Assembly (NCBI GenBank): GCA_017619375.1
Contig: JAFZSL010000073.1
Span: 1-35,240, forward strand
From: Prevotella sp.
Lineage (GTDB): Bacteria; Bacteroidota; Bacteroidia; Bacteroidales; Bacteroidaceae
Length of the DNA stretch: 35,240 bases
Reading direction: 5' to 3'
Below, piece by piece: positions 11,829 to 21,300 of the stretch. A program made the translations under genes and the position numbers. Numbering within the stretch: the stretch's first letter is position 1; every line of letters begins with the position of its first letter. The notes under the pieces are model-generated. The model saw nothing but the letters and a program-made list of their open reading frames with translations, was not told where the DNA came from and made no database searches.

Positions 11829-11858
11829 TGTTTTTCCCGTTTTCTTGCATTACCTTTG
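11829..11858 (+). promoter_or_regulatory. Promoter for the helicase gene
   Basis: TTG at 11829-11831, a 19-bp spacer and TACCTTTG at 11851-11858. It leaves a leader of about 95 nt before the ATG at 11961. Confidence 0.65.
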
Positions 11859-11960
11859 CAAAGTCCTTTTCGGCGGCCCCGAAAACAAAGGCATGTTAAA
11901 CAATGATGGCATTCGGGCTGGGCCAACCACAAGATTTGTCATATAGAAGAAAAAGCGGAA

Positions 11961-14129
11961 ATGGAGAGAAACACCCAACTGCGCACGGCGTGGGACTTTG
12001 TGGAAAACACAGGCAAGAGCATCTTTCTCACGGGAAAAGCAGGAACAGGAAAGACCACCTTTCTCAAAACCGTCGTGGAACGGTCGAGGAAAAGGACGGT
12101 GGTCGTGGCGCCAACGGGCGTGGCAGCCATCAACGCCGGAGGGGTGACCATACACTCCTTCTTCCAACTGCCGCTTTCGCCCTTCGTGCCGGAAACCACC
12201 ATCAAAAACCGCTTCGACTTCGGAAAGGACAAGCGGCGCATCATCGCGTCGATCGACTTGCTCATCATCGACGAGATTTCCATGGTGCGCAGCGACCTCC
12301 TCGATGCCGTGGACAATGTGCTCAGACGCTTCCGCGACCGTTTCGCTCCTTTCGGAGGGGTGCAACTGCTGATGATAGGCGACTTGCAGCAACTCACACC
12401 CGTCGTGACACCCGAGGAAGAGAGGATGCTGGCACCCTATTACGACACGCCCTATTTCTTCGGGTCGAAAGCACTCAAGCAGGTGGACTATGTCACCATA
12501 CAATTGGACAAGGTGTATCGCCAGCAGGACAACTCCTTCATCCACATCCTCAACCACATCCGTGACGGAAACGTCACCGATGACGACCTCAAGGCTCTCA
12601 ATAGCCGCTACGTACCAGGTTTCATCCCCAAGGATGACGATGGATACATTCGTCTTACCACGCACAACCGGATGGCCGACCAATATAATGAGGATGCACT
12701 CAAGAGACTGCCTTCAAGGTCGTTCCGCTTCAAGGCGGAGGTGGAGGGCACCTTCCCCGAATATTCCTATCCTACCAGCGAGACGCTTGAAATCAAGGTC
12801 GGCACACAGGTGATGTTTGTCAAGAACGACCCCACCTCACAGCAAAGGTATTACAATGGGCGCATCGGGAAGGTCACCTATGTGGACCAGGAGAAAATCC
12901 TCGTGAAATGTCCGGATGACGACAACCACATCGAGGTGGAACCCCTGGAATGGGAGAATGCCAAATACACCCTCAACCCACAGACCAAGGAGATAGAGAC
13001 GGAAGTGCAGGGCGTGTTCAAGCAATATCCGTTGCGGCTCGCATGGGCCATCACCATCCACAAGAGCCAGGGACTCACCTTCGACAAGGCCATCATCGAC
13101 GCCGGTTTCTCCTTCGCCCCCGGGCAGGTGTATGTGGCACTCAGCCGATGTCGCACCATCGAAGGGATGGTGCTCGCCTCTCCCTTGCAAGCCCGGGCCA
13201 TCATCAACGACAGGAGGGTGGACGACTACATCTCGCACCAGGAGGAGAACACGCAGGCGAGCATCGCCAGGTTGCCGCAACTCAAGGAGGAATATTTCAG
13301 GTTTTTGCTCACCGAACTCTTCGACTTCAACCCCATCCTAAGGCATCAGGAGCATATGGTGCGCGTATTCATCGAGTTCTTTTCCAGAAGCCACCCCCAA
13401 CTTGAGGCACTCCAAAAGCAGACATTGGCCGATTTCAAGGCCAAGGTGGTGGATGTGGCTGGCAAATGGACGGCAGGCATCCGGCAAATGCCTTTTGATG
13501 CGTTGCACCAAGAGACTTTCCTCGACAGGGTGAAGAGAAGCACCGTCTATTTCGTCGACACCATCAAGGAGTTGTTTGACAAACCGACGAGACTCACCCA
13601 AGGGGTAACTTCAAACAACAAGCAGGCGATGACAAGGCTCGATAATGTTTTTGTAGAACTCCGTCAGACCGTCAGGGCGAAAACCATCCTCCTCGGGCAC
13701 ATCGCCGAGGAAGGTTTCTCCAGCACCATTTACTTGAAACAAAAGCAGTTGGCGCTGCTCGATGCCATGGGCGACGGTAGTCCTAACTCCTCCAAGAAAA
13801 GCACTGCGAGCCAGAAAAAGCAAAAGGAGAAGAAGCCACCCAAGGAAAAGACGTGGGTCACCTCGTTCTTGCTTTTCAAGCAAGGCAAGAGCGTCAAGCA
13901 AATCGCCAAGGAGCGCGGACTGACCACCGCCACCATAGCAAGTCATCTCGCCAAATACATCCCGCAAGGACTGGTCAAAGTCGACGACCTTGTTCCTCAA
14001 GAGCATCAGCAAGTCATCCAAAGGGTCATCAACCTCGTGGGGAGGAAAGAGGGAGTCACCGCCATCAAGTCGCTCTCCCCTCCCGACGTGGAATACTGGG
14101 AAATCAAACTCATGTTAGGAGATGCTTAG
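11961..14129 (+). CDS. PIF1-like superfamily 1B DNA helicase with C-terminal helix-turn-helix region
   Basis: The protein has 722 residues. Walker A is GKAGTGKTT near 25-33, followed by VVVAPTGVAAINAGG. Walker B is LLIIDEISMV near 98-107, and GDLQQLTPV near 140 is motif III. The C-terminal helicase motifs ITIHKSQGLTFDKA and VYVALSRCRTIEGM fall near 365-400. This matches the PIF1/RecD-like family, cytoplasmic ATP-driven 5'-to-3' helicases that act on DNA forks or structured DNA. A lysine-rich linker (SKKSTASQKKQKEKKPPKEK, near 617-636) leads to a helix-turn-helix-like tail (GKSVKQIAKERGLTTATIASHLAKY), as in many Bacteroidetes members. The ATG at 11961 is the natural start. No accessory gene suggests a mobile origin. 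Confidence 0.9.
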   Translation: MERNTQLRTAWDFVENTGKSIFLTGKAGTGKTTFLKTVVERSRKRTVVVAPTGVAAINAGGVTIHSFFQLPLSPFVPETTIKNRFDFGKDKRRIIASIDLLIIDEISMVRSDLLDAVDNVLRRFRDRFAPFGGVQLLMIGDLQQLTPVVTPEEERMLAPYYDTPYFFGSKALKQVDYVTIQLDKVYRQQDNSFIHILNHIRDGNVTDDDLKALNSRYVPGFIPKDDDGYIRLTTHNRMADQYNEDALKRLPSRSFRFKAEVEGTFPEYSYPTSETLEIKVGTQVMFVKNDPTSQQRYYNGRIGKVTYVDQEKILVKCPDDDNHIEVEPLEWENAKYTLNPQTKEIETEVQGVFKQYPLRLAWAITIHKSQGLTFDKAIIDAGFSFAPGQVYVALSRCRTIEGMVLASPLQARAIINDRRVDDYISHQEENTQASIARLPQLKEEYFRFLLTELFDFNPILRHQEHMVRVFIEFFSRSHPQLEALQKQTLADFKAKVVDVAGKWTAGIRQMPFDALHQETFLDRVKRSTVYFVDTIKELFDKPTRLTQGVTSNNKQAMTRLDNVFVELRQTVRAKTILLGHIAEEGFSSTIYLKQKQLALLDAMGDGSPNSSKKSTASQKKQKEKKPPKEKTWVTSFLLFKQGKSVKQIAKERGLTTATIASHLAKYIPQGLVKVDDLVPQEHQQVIQRVINLVGRKEGVTAIKSLSPPDVEYWEIKLMLGDA

Positions 14130-14176
14130 GAGGCCCTAAACAAGGTGATGAAACGTCTTTTTTATAGATTTTTTCG

Positions 14177-14184
14177 TACCTTTG
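14177..14184 (+). promoter_or_regulatory. Likely -7 element for the aspartic protease gene
   Basis: TACCTTTG lies in the 113-bp gap after the helicase stop, about 60 bp before the next ATG. No clear TTG occurs at the usual distance, so only the -7 box is supported. Confidence 0.5.
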
Positions 14185-14242
14185 CATTGAAATGTTTGTC
14201 GATGAAGTCATATCCCATTAGAAGACGATATCACAATTTAAG

Positions 14243-15460
14243 ATGAAATCAAAGATGTTCTTGATACGAAAGAAGGTCGTTGCCTTCAAAGCATTGTTTT
14301 TGATGGCTGTCCTGTGCTTCCTTGTTTCACAGCAGTTGTCGGCGCAGGTGAATGACAGCATCCCGATTCTATACCGTGGACATATTTATGTTCCTTCCAT
14401 CATCAATGACTCTGTCAACTGCAACGTCATATATGATACTGGAGCAGCCAATATGTATGGTGTGGACAGCGTCTTCTTGGAACTATCCGGATGGCATCCA
14501 GAGCATATTGGTTTTGCCTATACGAGTGGCGCTGCCGGAAAGACAAAGGTGCGAATCATAAAAGATTATACGAATGTGAAAACCGGGAACATCGAGGACC
14601 GTTATGGCATCGTGCCCATCTTCAAACTCCGGGATGTGGTGGACTGCCACGTCGATGGAATCTGGGGAATCAAAAACATTACCGACTGCCCGTTTGAAAT
14701 CAATTTCGAACATTCTTATTTGAAACAGCATAAGACGGGAATGCCTCGCCTGGACGGATATCAGAAACTGCCCATCCGATACGAGAATAACAAGATCATG
14801 CTTCCGGCGGAGACACGCATCGGTGAGACAGTGGTCAAAGGGTGGTATCTGATGGACACCGGCGGTGGCGGCTCTGTCGATTTCACGGCGCAAACGGTCA
14901 AGGAATTTCGATTGGATTCCATCCCAGGAAAGAGATACATCACCGATATGACTCAATACGGAATAGGGGACAAGGAGCAGGAATGGTTTGTTGATATGAT
15001 GTCTGACATCATCGTCATGGGCGAGGACACCATTCACAGAGAGCCGATATCCTATTTGCCCGAAGGGGCCGGTGCATTCAGCGACAGACCTTATGTTGGA
15101 ATTATCGGAAATGATGTTTGGTCGGAATTCAACATGATTATTGATGTCAAGGACAGTGTGCTCTGGCTTCGTCGTTTCAAGCCCGACAGTCCCCAACATC
15201 CCATTTATGACTTTGGGTTCAGAAACCGTACCGACATTTGCCGCGGCTGGGTGGTGTCGAGGCTGACAAGGGATGGAGATGCCGTCAAGGCCGGGATGGA
15301 ATTGGGCGACACCATCATTGCCGTAAATGGGAGAAATGTTGCCGATTATTCTTGGGACGAGGAATACGATATCGTCGACTTGCCTAAACTCCTTCTATAT
15401 ATCGTTGGCGCAGACGGCAAGGAAAAGCATATCACCTTGGAATCAAAAGAGCGGTGGTGA
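14243..15460 (+). CDS. Exported two-lobed aspartic protease with C-terminal PDZ domain
   Basis: The protein has 405 residues. A long signal sequence or anchor spans about 1-35 (basic start, hydrophobic 17-31, then LSAQ). The first lobe carries IYDTGA with Asp65-Thr-Gly and a later VDGIWGIKNI. The second carries LMDTGG with Asp205-Thr-Gly and a later YVGIIGNDVWSEFNMIIDV. These are the catalytic triad and the hydrophobic-hydrophobic-Gly partner of retropepsin-like proteases. Both lobes keep DTG, so a single chain could form the whole active site, as in pepsin. Residues 330-402 form a PDZ-like domain (GWVVSRLTRDGDAVKAGMEL, then GDTIIAVNGRNV). It probably cleaves peptides in the periplasm; the substrate is unknown. 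Related Bacteroidetes proteins are usually annotated as aspartyl protease family. Confidence 0.85.
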   Translation: MKSKMFLIRKKVVAFKALFLMAVLCFLVSQQLSAQVNDSIPILYRGHIYVPSIINDSVNCNVIYDTGAANMYGVDSVFLELSGWHPEHIGFAYTSGAAGKTKVRIIKDYTNVKTGNIEDRYGIVPIFKLRDVVDCHVDGIWGIKNITDCPFEINFEHSYLKQHKTGMPRLDGYQKLPIRYENNKIMLPAETRIGETVVKGWYLMDTGGGGSVDFTAQTVKEFRLDSIPGKRYITDMTQYGIGDKEQEWFVDMMSDIIVMGEDTIHREPISYLPEGAGAFSDRPYVGIIGNDVWSEFNMIIDVKDSVLWLRRFKPDSPQHPIYDFGFRNRTDICRGWVVSRLTRDGDAVKAGMELGDTIIAVNGRNVADYSWDEEYDIVDLPKLLLYIVGADGKEKHITLESKERW

Positions 15461-15495
15461 AAAACAGACAAAAAGCCCTCGGCGAATACCTTGTT

Positions 15496-15741
15496 TCACC
15501 ACAATGCCATCCTGTTCGAGATGGCGCCGCCGTGGCCGCCGGCAATGTTTTCCATGATGGTGCATTCGTCGATGGTCATCACCGTGACGCCCACAGCATT
15601 GGCAAGTGCGCCGGCACCTGTGGAGCCCATATTGCCGGTGATGGTTTCTCCAAGGCGTGGGTGAAAGCCAGTCAAGGGGCACTGTATGACCAAGAAAGCC
15701 CCGTATGCACGCTCAGCGTGCAAAGTTACACAAAAAATCAC
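15496..15741 (-). pseudogene. Possible remnant of a parallel beta-helix surface protein
   Basis: A short minus-strand frame (81 codons) contains GAGALANAVGVTVMTIDEC followed by TIMENIAGGHGGAISN. The pattern of an S/T-I-x-x-C-T segment, then xxN and GGAI, is that of polymorphic beta-helix outer-membrane proteins. There is no signal peptide and no full repeat series. It sits in a 646-bp gap between convergent genes. I read it as a decayed fragment; it could be a chance frame. Confidence 0.3.
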
Positions 15742-15908
15742 AACAATCGAAATAATTATTCATCATATGTTATTTACACGATGATTTGACATATAATATT
15801 AGAGGATTGCCCGATTCTATCGATAACAACAACTTCAATCCACTCCAAAAGTCTTTCCAACTTCCGGGGTGGGGGTGCGCGCCTGTGGGCATCCTGGCCC
15901 TCGGCTCC

Positions 15909-15999
15909 GTAGACAATAACAATGCGCCTCTGGCACGTCGACCTACGGTTCCGCCTGAACATTCGCATATAGTCTTTTTAGTCCTAAAAGTCCGTAGAC
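15909..15999. repeat. Dispersed repeat on the downstream side of the SusCD locus
   Basis: Includes AATGCGCCTCTGGC, CCGCCTGAACATTC, and a 29-nt stretch at 15971-15999 that matches 23952-23980 in the same orientation with one mismatch. The related copy lies on the other side of the locus. Confidence 0.75.
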
Positions 16000-16050
16000 A
16001 ATAACATGGCGCTTTGTTGGGCTAAAGCCAACCGATTGTCATGCATAATA

Positions 16051-16081
16051 AAAAAGGGATGCGCCAGACGCATCCCTTTTT
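16051..16081 (-). terminator. Terminator of the SusCD operon (probably bidirectional)
   Basis: A 13-bp perfect stem (AAAAAGGGATGCG at 16051-16063 with 16069-16081) has a 5-nt loop. It ends in a T run on both strands and lies 25 bp after the susD-like stop codon. Confidence 0.85.
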
Positions 16082-16106
16082 GAATTATGAATGATGAGGA
16101 CCGCTC

Positions 16107-18368
16107 TCAAGGCAGCGTGTCTGCGAGGGGGTCGAAGAGGCCGTCGGCGTTGCGGCCCAAGTCGTGCCAACCCACGGTCTGGTGTAGCGTGGGGTTGGTC
16201 TGCATGGCGTTCTGGCGCAGGCCGAGGAAATAGTAGGTGGGACGATACTGGATGGTCAGCGACTCGTCGTTGCCGTCGAGATTCACGTCCTTGCGGCCGA
16301 GGAAGGTGTCGTAGAACTCTGCCAGGGTGCGCACCTTCTCGTTCTTGTACTCTCCATTGATGTAACTCATGTCCTCGTCGAGGGTGAGCGCCTCGGGACG
16401 GCTCCCTATGGTGGGGTCGGTGGCGGAGGCAGTGCGGCAGTAGATGATGATCTGATGGCGCTTTGTGCCGTTCAATGGTTTTACACCCAGGTAGTTGCAT
16501 GTGTTGCCACCGAAGCCGGTGAGTGCCCAGGTGGGTTTGATGGCTGCTTGGCCGACGCCACCGTCGAAGAGCATCCAGCGGTGCATGTCGTCGTAGCGGT
16601 TGCCCTCGTAAGCCAGTTCTATCTGACGCTCGTAGAGGATGGTGGCCAGCAGTCTTGCACGGTCGCCGGCGACGCCGGAGGGAAGGCCGTAGTTGTTGTC
16701 TGCCGTGTAGCCCACGCGGCTGCGGATTTGCTGCAAGGCGTTGACGGCCTCGTCGAAATGTCCGGCGCCGCAGGCTGCCTCTGCGAAGTTGAGCAGCACC
16801 TCGGTGTAGCGCATGGAGAGCAGCGGGGCGGCGCATTTCATGAAGCCCTTCGGGTTGCTCTGGCTGTTGATGTACTCATAGAAAGGAGTGCTGTGCAAGT
16901 AGAGGTCGTCGCTGCGCTTGCGCACATAGACGGAGTGGCTGCCGGCCTTGTCGGTGGTCTGTGTGAGCAGGTCGGGCCAGTAGCCGTTGGAGGAGGATAT
17001 TTTTGTCAGGTCGTCCTCATTGTCGTTCCACATGTAACTCCACAATTCGTAGTTGCGGCCGGAAGGATAGATGTCGGCAGGGATGATGCCCACGAGCGAC
17101 GGGTCGGAGAGGCTTACGCCGCCCTCGCTCCACTGCCACTGCACGCCGGGGAAGGCGAAGGTGCGGTAGAAGCGCGGGTCGCGGTTGAGCCAGAACTTCT
17201 TCTTGTCGTAGGGGATGCTACTCTCGCCGGGCTTCAGGCCGTCGGCCATGGGGAAGAGGTCCACCATCTCCGCCGTGGGGGTGTAACCGCCGCCACCATT
17301 GGCGTTGTGCGGACGGATGCTGTGCTCCCAGCGGTTGTACTTGCCGTAGTCGGGCTGGCCCGACACGTTGTCCTTCGTGTTGTGGAGGGTGGCGAAGACG
17401 GCCTCGGAGATGCTTCCGTCGCTGCCGATATAGTCCGTCCATTGGCGGGCCCAGTTGGCACCGTTGTTCTCACCACCGTTGCCGGCGTAGGCCAGTCCGA
17501 AGCCACCCTCGTTCAACTTGGCGAGGGCTTGCTTGTTGGTGACGTAGGCCTCCTCCCAGCGGGTGAGGTCGTCGGCGCGGTTGAAGACGGGGCTGGCCCA
17601 ATAGAGGCGCATCTTGCCAAGGAGGGCTTGCGCCAGGCCGGAGGTGACTCGTCCGAAGTCCTGGGCCTCGTTCTGCCATCGTGCGGGAAGCATGTTGGCT
17701 GCTTTCTCCAGGTCCTGGCAGATGAAATCTACGCAGTCCTTGGTGGTCTGCCTCGGGATGATGAGGTCGGAGCCGTCGCCGTCCTTGCCCAGGATGGGGT
17801 CTTGCACCTTGTCGATGATGGGCACGCCGCCGTAGATGGTCACCAGATGGTAGTACATGTAGGCGCGGAAGAAATAGGCCTGTCCGAGCAGCATGCCTTT
17901 CTCCTCGTCGGTAAACGACGATTTCTCCACGTTCTCTATCACGTCGTTGCAGTTGCGGATGTGTCCCCATGGGCTGTACACGTCGTTGGCCACGTAAAAG
18001 AAGTCGAAGTTGGAGCCAGAGAAGTTATAGGTGATTTCCTCCTCCGGGTCGACGAAGATGGAGAAATTGCCATATTCTTCGGTGCTCTTCGACCATTTGT
18101 CGGGGTTGCCCACCGACGTCCAGTCGTTGGGGTGGTTGGTGCCGTTGCCGTCGCCTCCGTCAGAGACGGGGAGCATCCAGTAATAGAGGTTGTTGACACG
18201 CTCCTGGGCACCGTTGAAGTTGCTGTAGGCGGTGGTCTGGTTGAAGTTGCCGTAGTTCTTCTTCTCTTTCAGGAAGTCGTCGCTGCACGAGGTGATGCCC
18301 ATGGCCATGGATGTGAGCACGAGGGCTGTTATGATATGATGCTTGTTGTTCATCTTGTAAATCCTCAT
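16107..18368 (-). CDS. SusD/RagB-family glycan-binding lipoprotein (long form)
   Basis: The protein has 753 residues, clearly longer than typical SusD proteins of about 500-600. A lipoprotein signal ends in GITSC (Cys28 with this start), followed by SDDFLKE, the usual SusD opening. Family features include GQAYFFRAYMYYHLVTIYGGVPII near 200 and the C-terminal LLNFAEAACGAGHFDEAVNAL with QIRSRVG. The late ERQIELAYEGNRYDDMHRW is a SusD hallmark. It should sit on the outer leaflet and bind the glycan that its SusC partner imports. ATG codons at 18368 and 18353 are both plausible. I prefer 18368, 7 bp after the susC stop; 18353 only shortens the signal peptide. The operon ends at the hairpin at 16051-16081. 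Confidence 0.92.
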   Translation of the reverse strand: MRIYKMNNKHHIITALVLTSMAMGITSCSDDFLKEKKNYGNFNQTTAYSNFNGAQERVNNLYYWMLPVSDGGDGNGTNHPNDWTSVGNPDKWSKSTEEYGNFSIFVDPEEEITYNFSGSNFDFFYVANDVYSPWGHIRNCNDVIENVEKSSFTDEEKGMLLGQAYFFRAYMYYHLVTIYGGVPIIDKVQDPILGKDGDGSDLIIPRQTTKDCVDFICQDLEKAANMLPARWQNEAQDFGRVTSGLAQALLGKMRLYWASPVFNRADDLTRWEEAYVTNKQALAKLNEGGFGLAYAGNGGENNGANWARQWTDYIGSDGSISEAVFATLHNTKDNVSGQPDYGKYNRWEHSIRPHNANGGGGYTPTAEMVDLFPMADGLKPGESSIPYDKKKFWLNRDPRFYRTFAFPGVQWQWSEGGVSLSDPSLVGIIPADIYPSGRNYELWSYMWNDNEDDLTKISSSNGYWPDLLTQTTDKAGSHSVYVRKRSDDLYLHSTPFYEYINSQSNPKGFMKCAAPLLSMRYTEVLLNFAEAACGAGHFDEAVNALQQIRSRVGYTADNNYGLPSGVAGDRARLLATILYERQIELAYEGNRYDDMHRWMLFDGGVGQAAIKPTWALTGFGGNTCNYLGVKPLNGTKRHQIIIYCRTASATDPTIGSRPEALTLDEDMSYINGEYKNEKVRTLAEFYDTFLGRKDVNLDGNDESLTIQYRPTYYFLGLRQNAMQTNPTLHQTVGWHDLGRNADGLFDPLADTLP

Positions 18369-18375
18369 TTTTAGG

Positions 18376-21300
18376 TTAGAACGATACACTGACACCCATG
18401 GTGTACTTGCGGAGGTTGGGGTAGCGGCCATAACCGCCAGCCCACGACGCCCAACTCTTGTCGGGGTAGTTGTTGATGAAGTTGACAGCGTTCTGGATGG
18501 TGAGGTTCAGGCGGACGTTGCTGACGCCGATTGTCTTCACCCAGGTGCGGGGGAGTTGGTAAGCCACGGTGATGTTGCGGAGCGTCAGCGTGGTGCCGTC
18601 GATGAGCCAGTAGGAGGAGGCTGCGTCGTTCACTTTGTCGTAGCGCATGTTGGGCATCTTTCCGGAGAGGTTGGCAGGGACGGTGATGCGTCCAGAGGCG
18701 TCGTAGATGTCCTCGTAGTTGAACATGTCGCTGAAGGAGGAGGGCATGTTCTCATACTCGTAGTTCTTGGCGGCCTGGCGGAAGTCGTTGCCCACCATGA
18801 TCTTGGAGCCCCAACCGGCGCTCAACTGCGCTTGGATGGAGAAACTCTTGTAACCGCCTTTGAGGTTCAGCGTGCAGCCATAGGGGTTGCTGGTGTATTC
18901 CGAGAGGCGGATGTAGTCGTTGCCGGCGGTCACCTTGCCGTCCTTCGGGCCATAGGTGCCGTCGCCGTTGTTGTCGCCATGGATGTCCTCGTAGATGAGC
19001 ATGCCGGGACGCACCTCGCTCTTCGTCATGCCCAGGTATTCGGTGATGCCGTAGCGGTCGAAGTATTCCTCGATTTCCTGGTAACTGCGGAACATTCCGA
19101 GACATTTAAAGCCCCACAGGCCGCGGTCGCTACGCTCGCCATAGACCATGTCGTCGTAGTTGGGGATGGCTTGGAAGTTGGTCTTCAGCACCTTGTTGTC
19201 GCTGAAGCCGGTGGAGAGTTTCACCTCATAGTAGATATCGCTGCCGATCTTGTCGCGCCAGCCCACATTGAGTTCCCATCCCCATGCGTCGAGTTCGCCG
19301 TAGTTCTCCGGGGTGGCCTGCGTTCCCACGGTGGTGGGGAACATCGAGGTGCCGGTGCGGGTGGCGAACATCTCGCGTCCTCGGTCGTAGTAGTAGTTGA
19401 AATCGAAGGTCAGGCGGTTGCGCAGGAAGTGCGCGTCGATGCCGATGTTCGTCTTGTAGGTCTTGTCCCAGTGTACGTCGGAGTTGACGCCGGCCTTGGG
19501 CATCACCAGTGCGTAACTCACGTCGGTGTTCAGGCCGTTGCTGCCGAAGACGGCTCCCTTGGCGGCGTTGCGCTCATAGAGTTGCGCCCAGAGCCATGCG
19601 CGGATGTTGTCGCGGCCCATCAAGCCCCACGATGCGCGGAGTTTGAGGAAGTCCACCCATTTCACATGTTCCTGGAACCAGTTCTCTTCGGATATCACCC
19701 ATCCGGCGCTCACCGACGGGAACTTGCCCCAGTAGTTCTTGGGGGCGAACTTGGTTGAGGCGTCGGCGCGGAAGAGGAACTCGAAGAGGTATTTGCTGGC
19801 GTAGGCGTAGTTGAAACGTCCCACATAGGAGAGCATGCCGCTCTCGCTGCGGTTGAACGACACGTCCTTGTCGCCCGTGCCGGAACTCGACTGTCCGTCC
19901 TGGTAGTCGATGAGGTCGGTGATGCTGCCGTAAAGGGGTTCGCTCCACGCCTCGCTCTTCTCGATGGAGAAGAGGCCGCTGACGTCGTGGAGTCCGAACT
20001 GCCGTGCATATTGCATGGTGAAGTTGAACTGGTAACTGTCGCTGCGCCCCATGTTGCGGCTGAGGAGGCCGCCGTTGCTCACCAGTCGGAGCACGCCCAT
20101 CGTGGTGTCGTCGTAAACGGCTCCCTCGCCGGTGTAGAGGTGGCCGCCCGACCCGGTGCGGTCGAGCATGCGATAGACGTTTTGGATGGTCTGCACCGTG
20201 TTGGTCTTGCTGTTGCTGATGTACTTGGAGTAGGAGAGTTTCGCAGAGAGGCCCTTCAAGGCGTGAATCCAGTCGAAACCGAGTTCGATGCTTCCGTTGA
20301 TGTTCAGGTTGTTGGTTTGGTTCTGCACGTTGTCGCTGTGGTTCTGCACGGCGGCGAAGTTGTAGAGTTGTGTCGCACTGGTGGGGATGCCGTTCTCCAT
20401 GCCGCTATAGACGAGGGGATAGCCGCCCACGTAGTCGGGGACGAAGGGGAGGTGCGTCATCAACCACTTGTAGTCGTAGTCGGTGCCGCCGCCCTGGGGT
20501 GAGGTGGAGTTGTTGCGCTCGCCCCAGTCGCCGCTAACTTGCAAGGCGGTCTTCACATACTTGCCGATGTTGGCGTTGATGCCGGCGCGGAAGTTCCAAC
20601 GCTCGTAGTCGAGACGTCCGATGTTGCCGTCTTGTGTATAGTAGGAGACGCCGCCGAAATAGGTGGCCTTGTCGTTGCCGCCGTTGATGTTGAGGCTGTG
20701 GCGCTGGGTCAGCGCCGTGCTCCATTCCTTGTCGAGAAGATTGTAGTCGAGGCTTCGTGCGGCTTCCATTTCGTCGGCTTGGAAGAGTTGGGTGCGCAGT
20801 TCGATGTTGTCCTGTGTCGAGGTGTTGGCGGCACGGATGGTGTTGTACACCTTCATGTAGTCATACGAACTGAGCATCTTCGGCGTGTAGAGTGCGTCGG
20901 TCCAGCCAAACTGTCCCGAATAACTGATTTTTGGGGCGGCGTTCTCGCCTTGCTTCGTCTTCACCAGCACTACGCCGTAGGCGGCACGGGCGCCATAGAC
21001 GGCGGCGGAGGCGTCCTTCAGCACGGTGATGCTCTCCACTTCGCTGATGTCGAGGTTGTTGAAGGCATTCTCTGTGGAGATGAAGCCGTCGATGACATAG
21101 AGCGGGGTGGGGTCGGGCTCTCCGCCACGGGTGGAGCCGGGGTCGTTGGTCGTGGCCATCACGTTGCTCTGTCGGATGTTGAGCGAGGGGCTTTGTCCCG
21201 GACGGTAGCCGTTGGCATTGACGCTCACGCCGTTGAACATTCCCACGAGGGCGTCGCCGAGGCTTCCCACCGAGAGGTCTTGGATGTCCTTGGGTGAGAT

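Noticed and set aside
11423-11899. 158-codon plus-strand frame
   Set aside because: Antisense to tcdA and running through both divergent promoters.
14123-14139. Small hairpin TTAGG/CCTAA after the helicase gene
   Set aside because: Only a 5-bp stem, overlapping the stop codon and without an immediate T run, so not convincing as a terminator.
16455-18374. 639-codon plus-strand frame
   Set aside because: Antisense to the clear SusD gene; its Val- and Gly-rich low-complexity translation is typical of a shadow frame.
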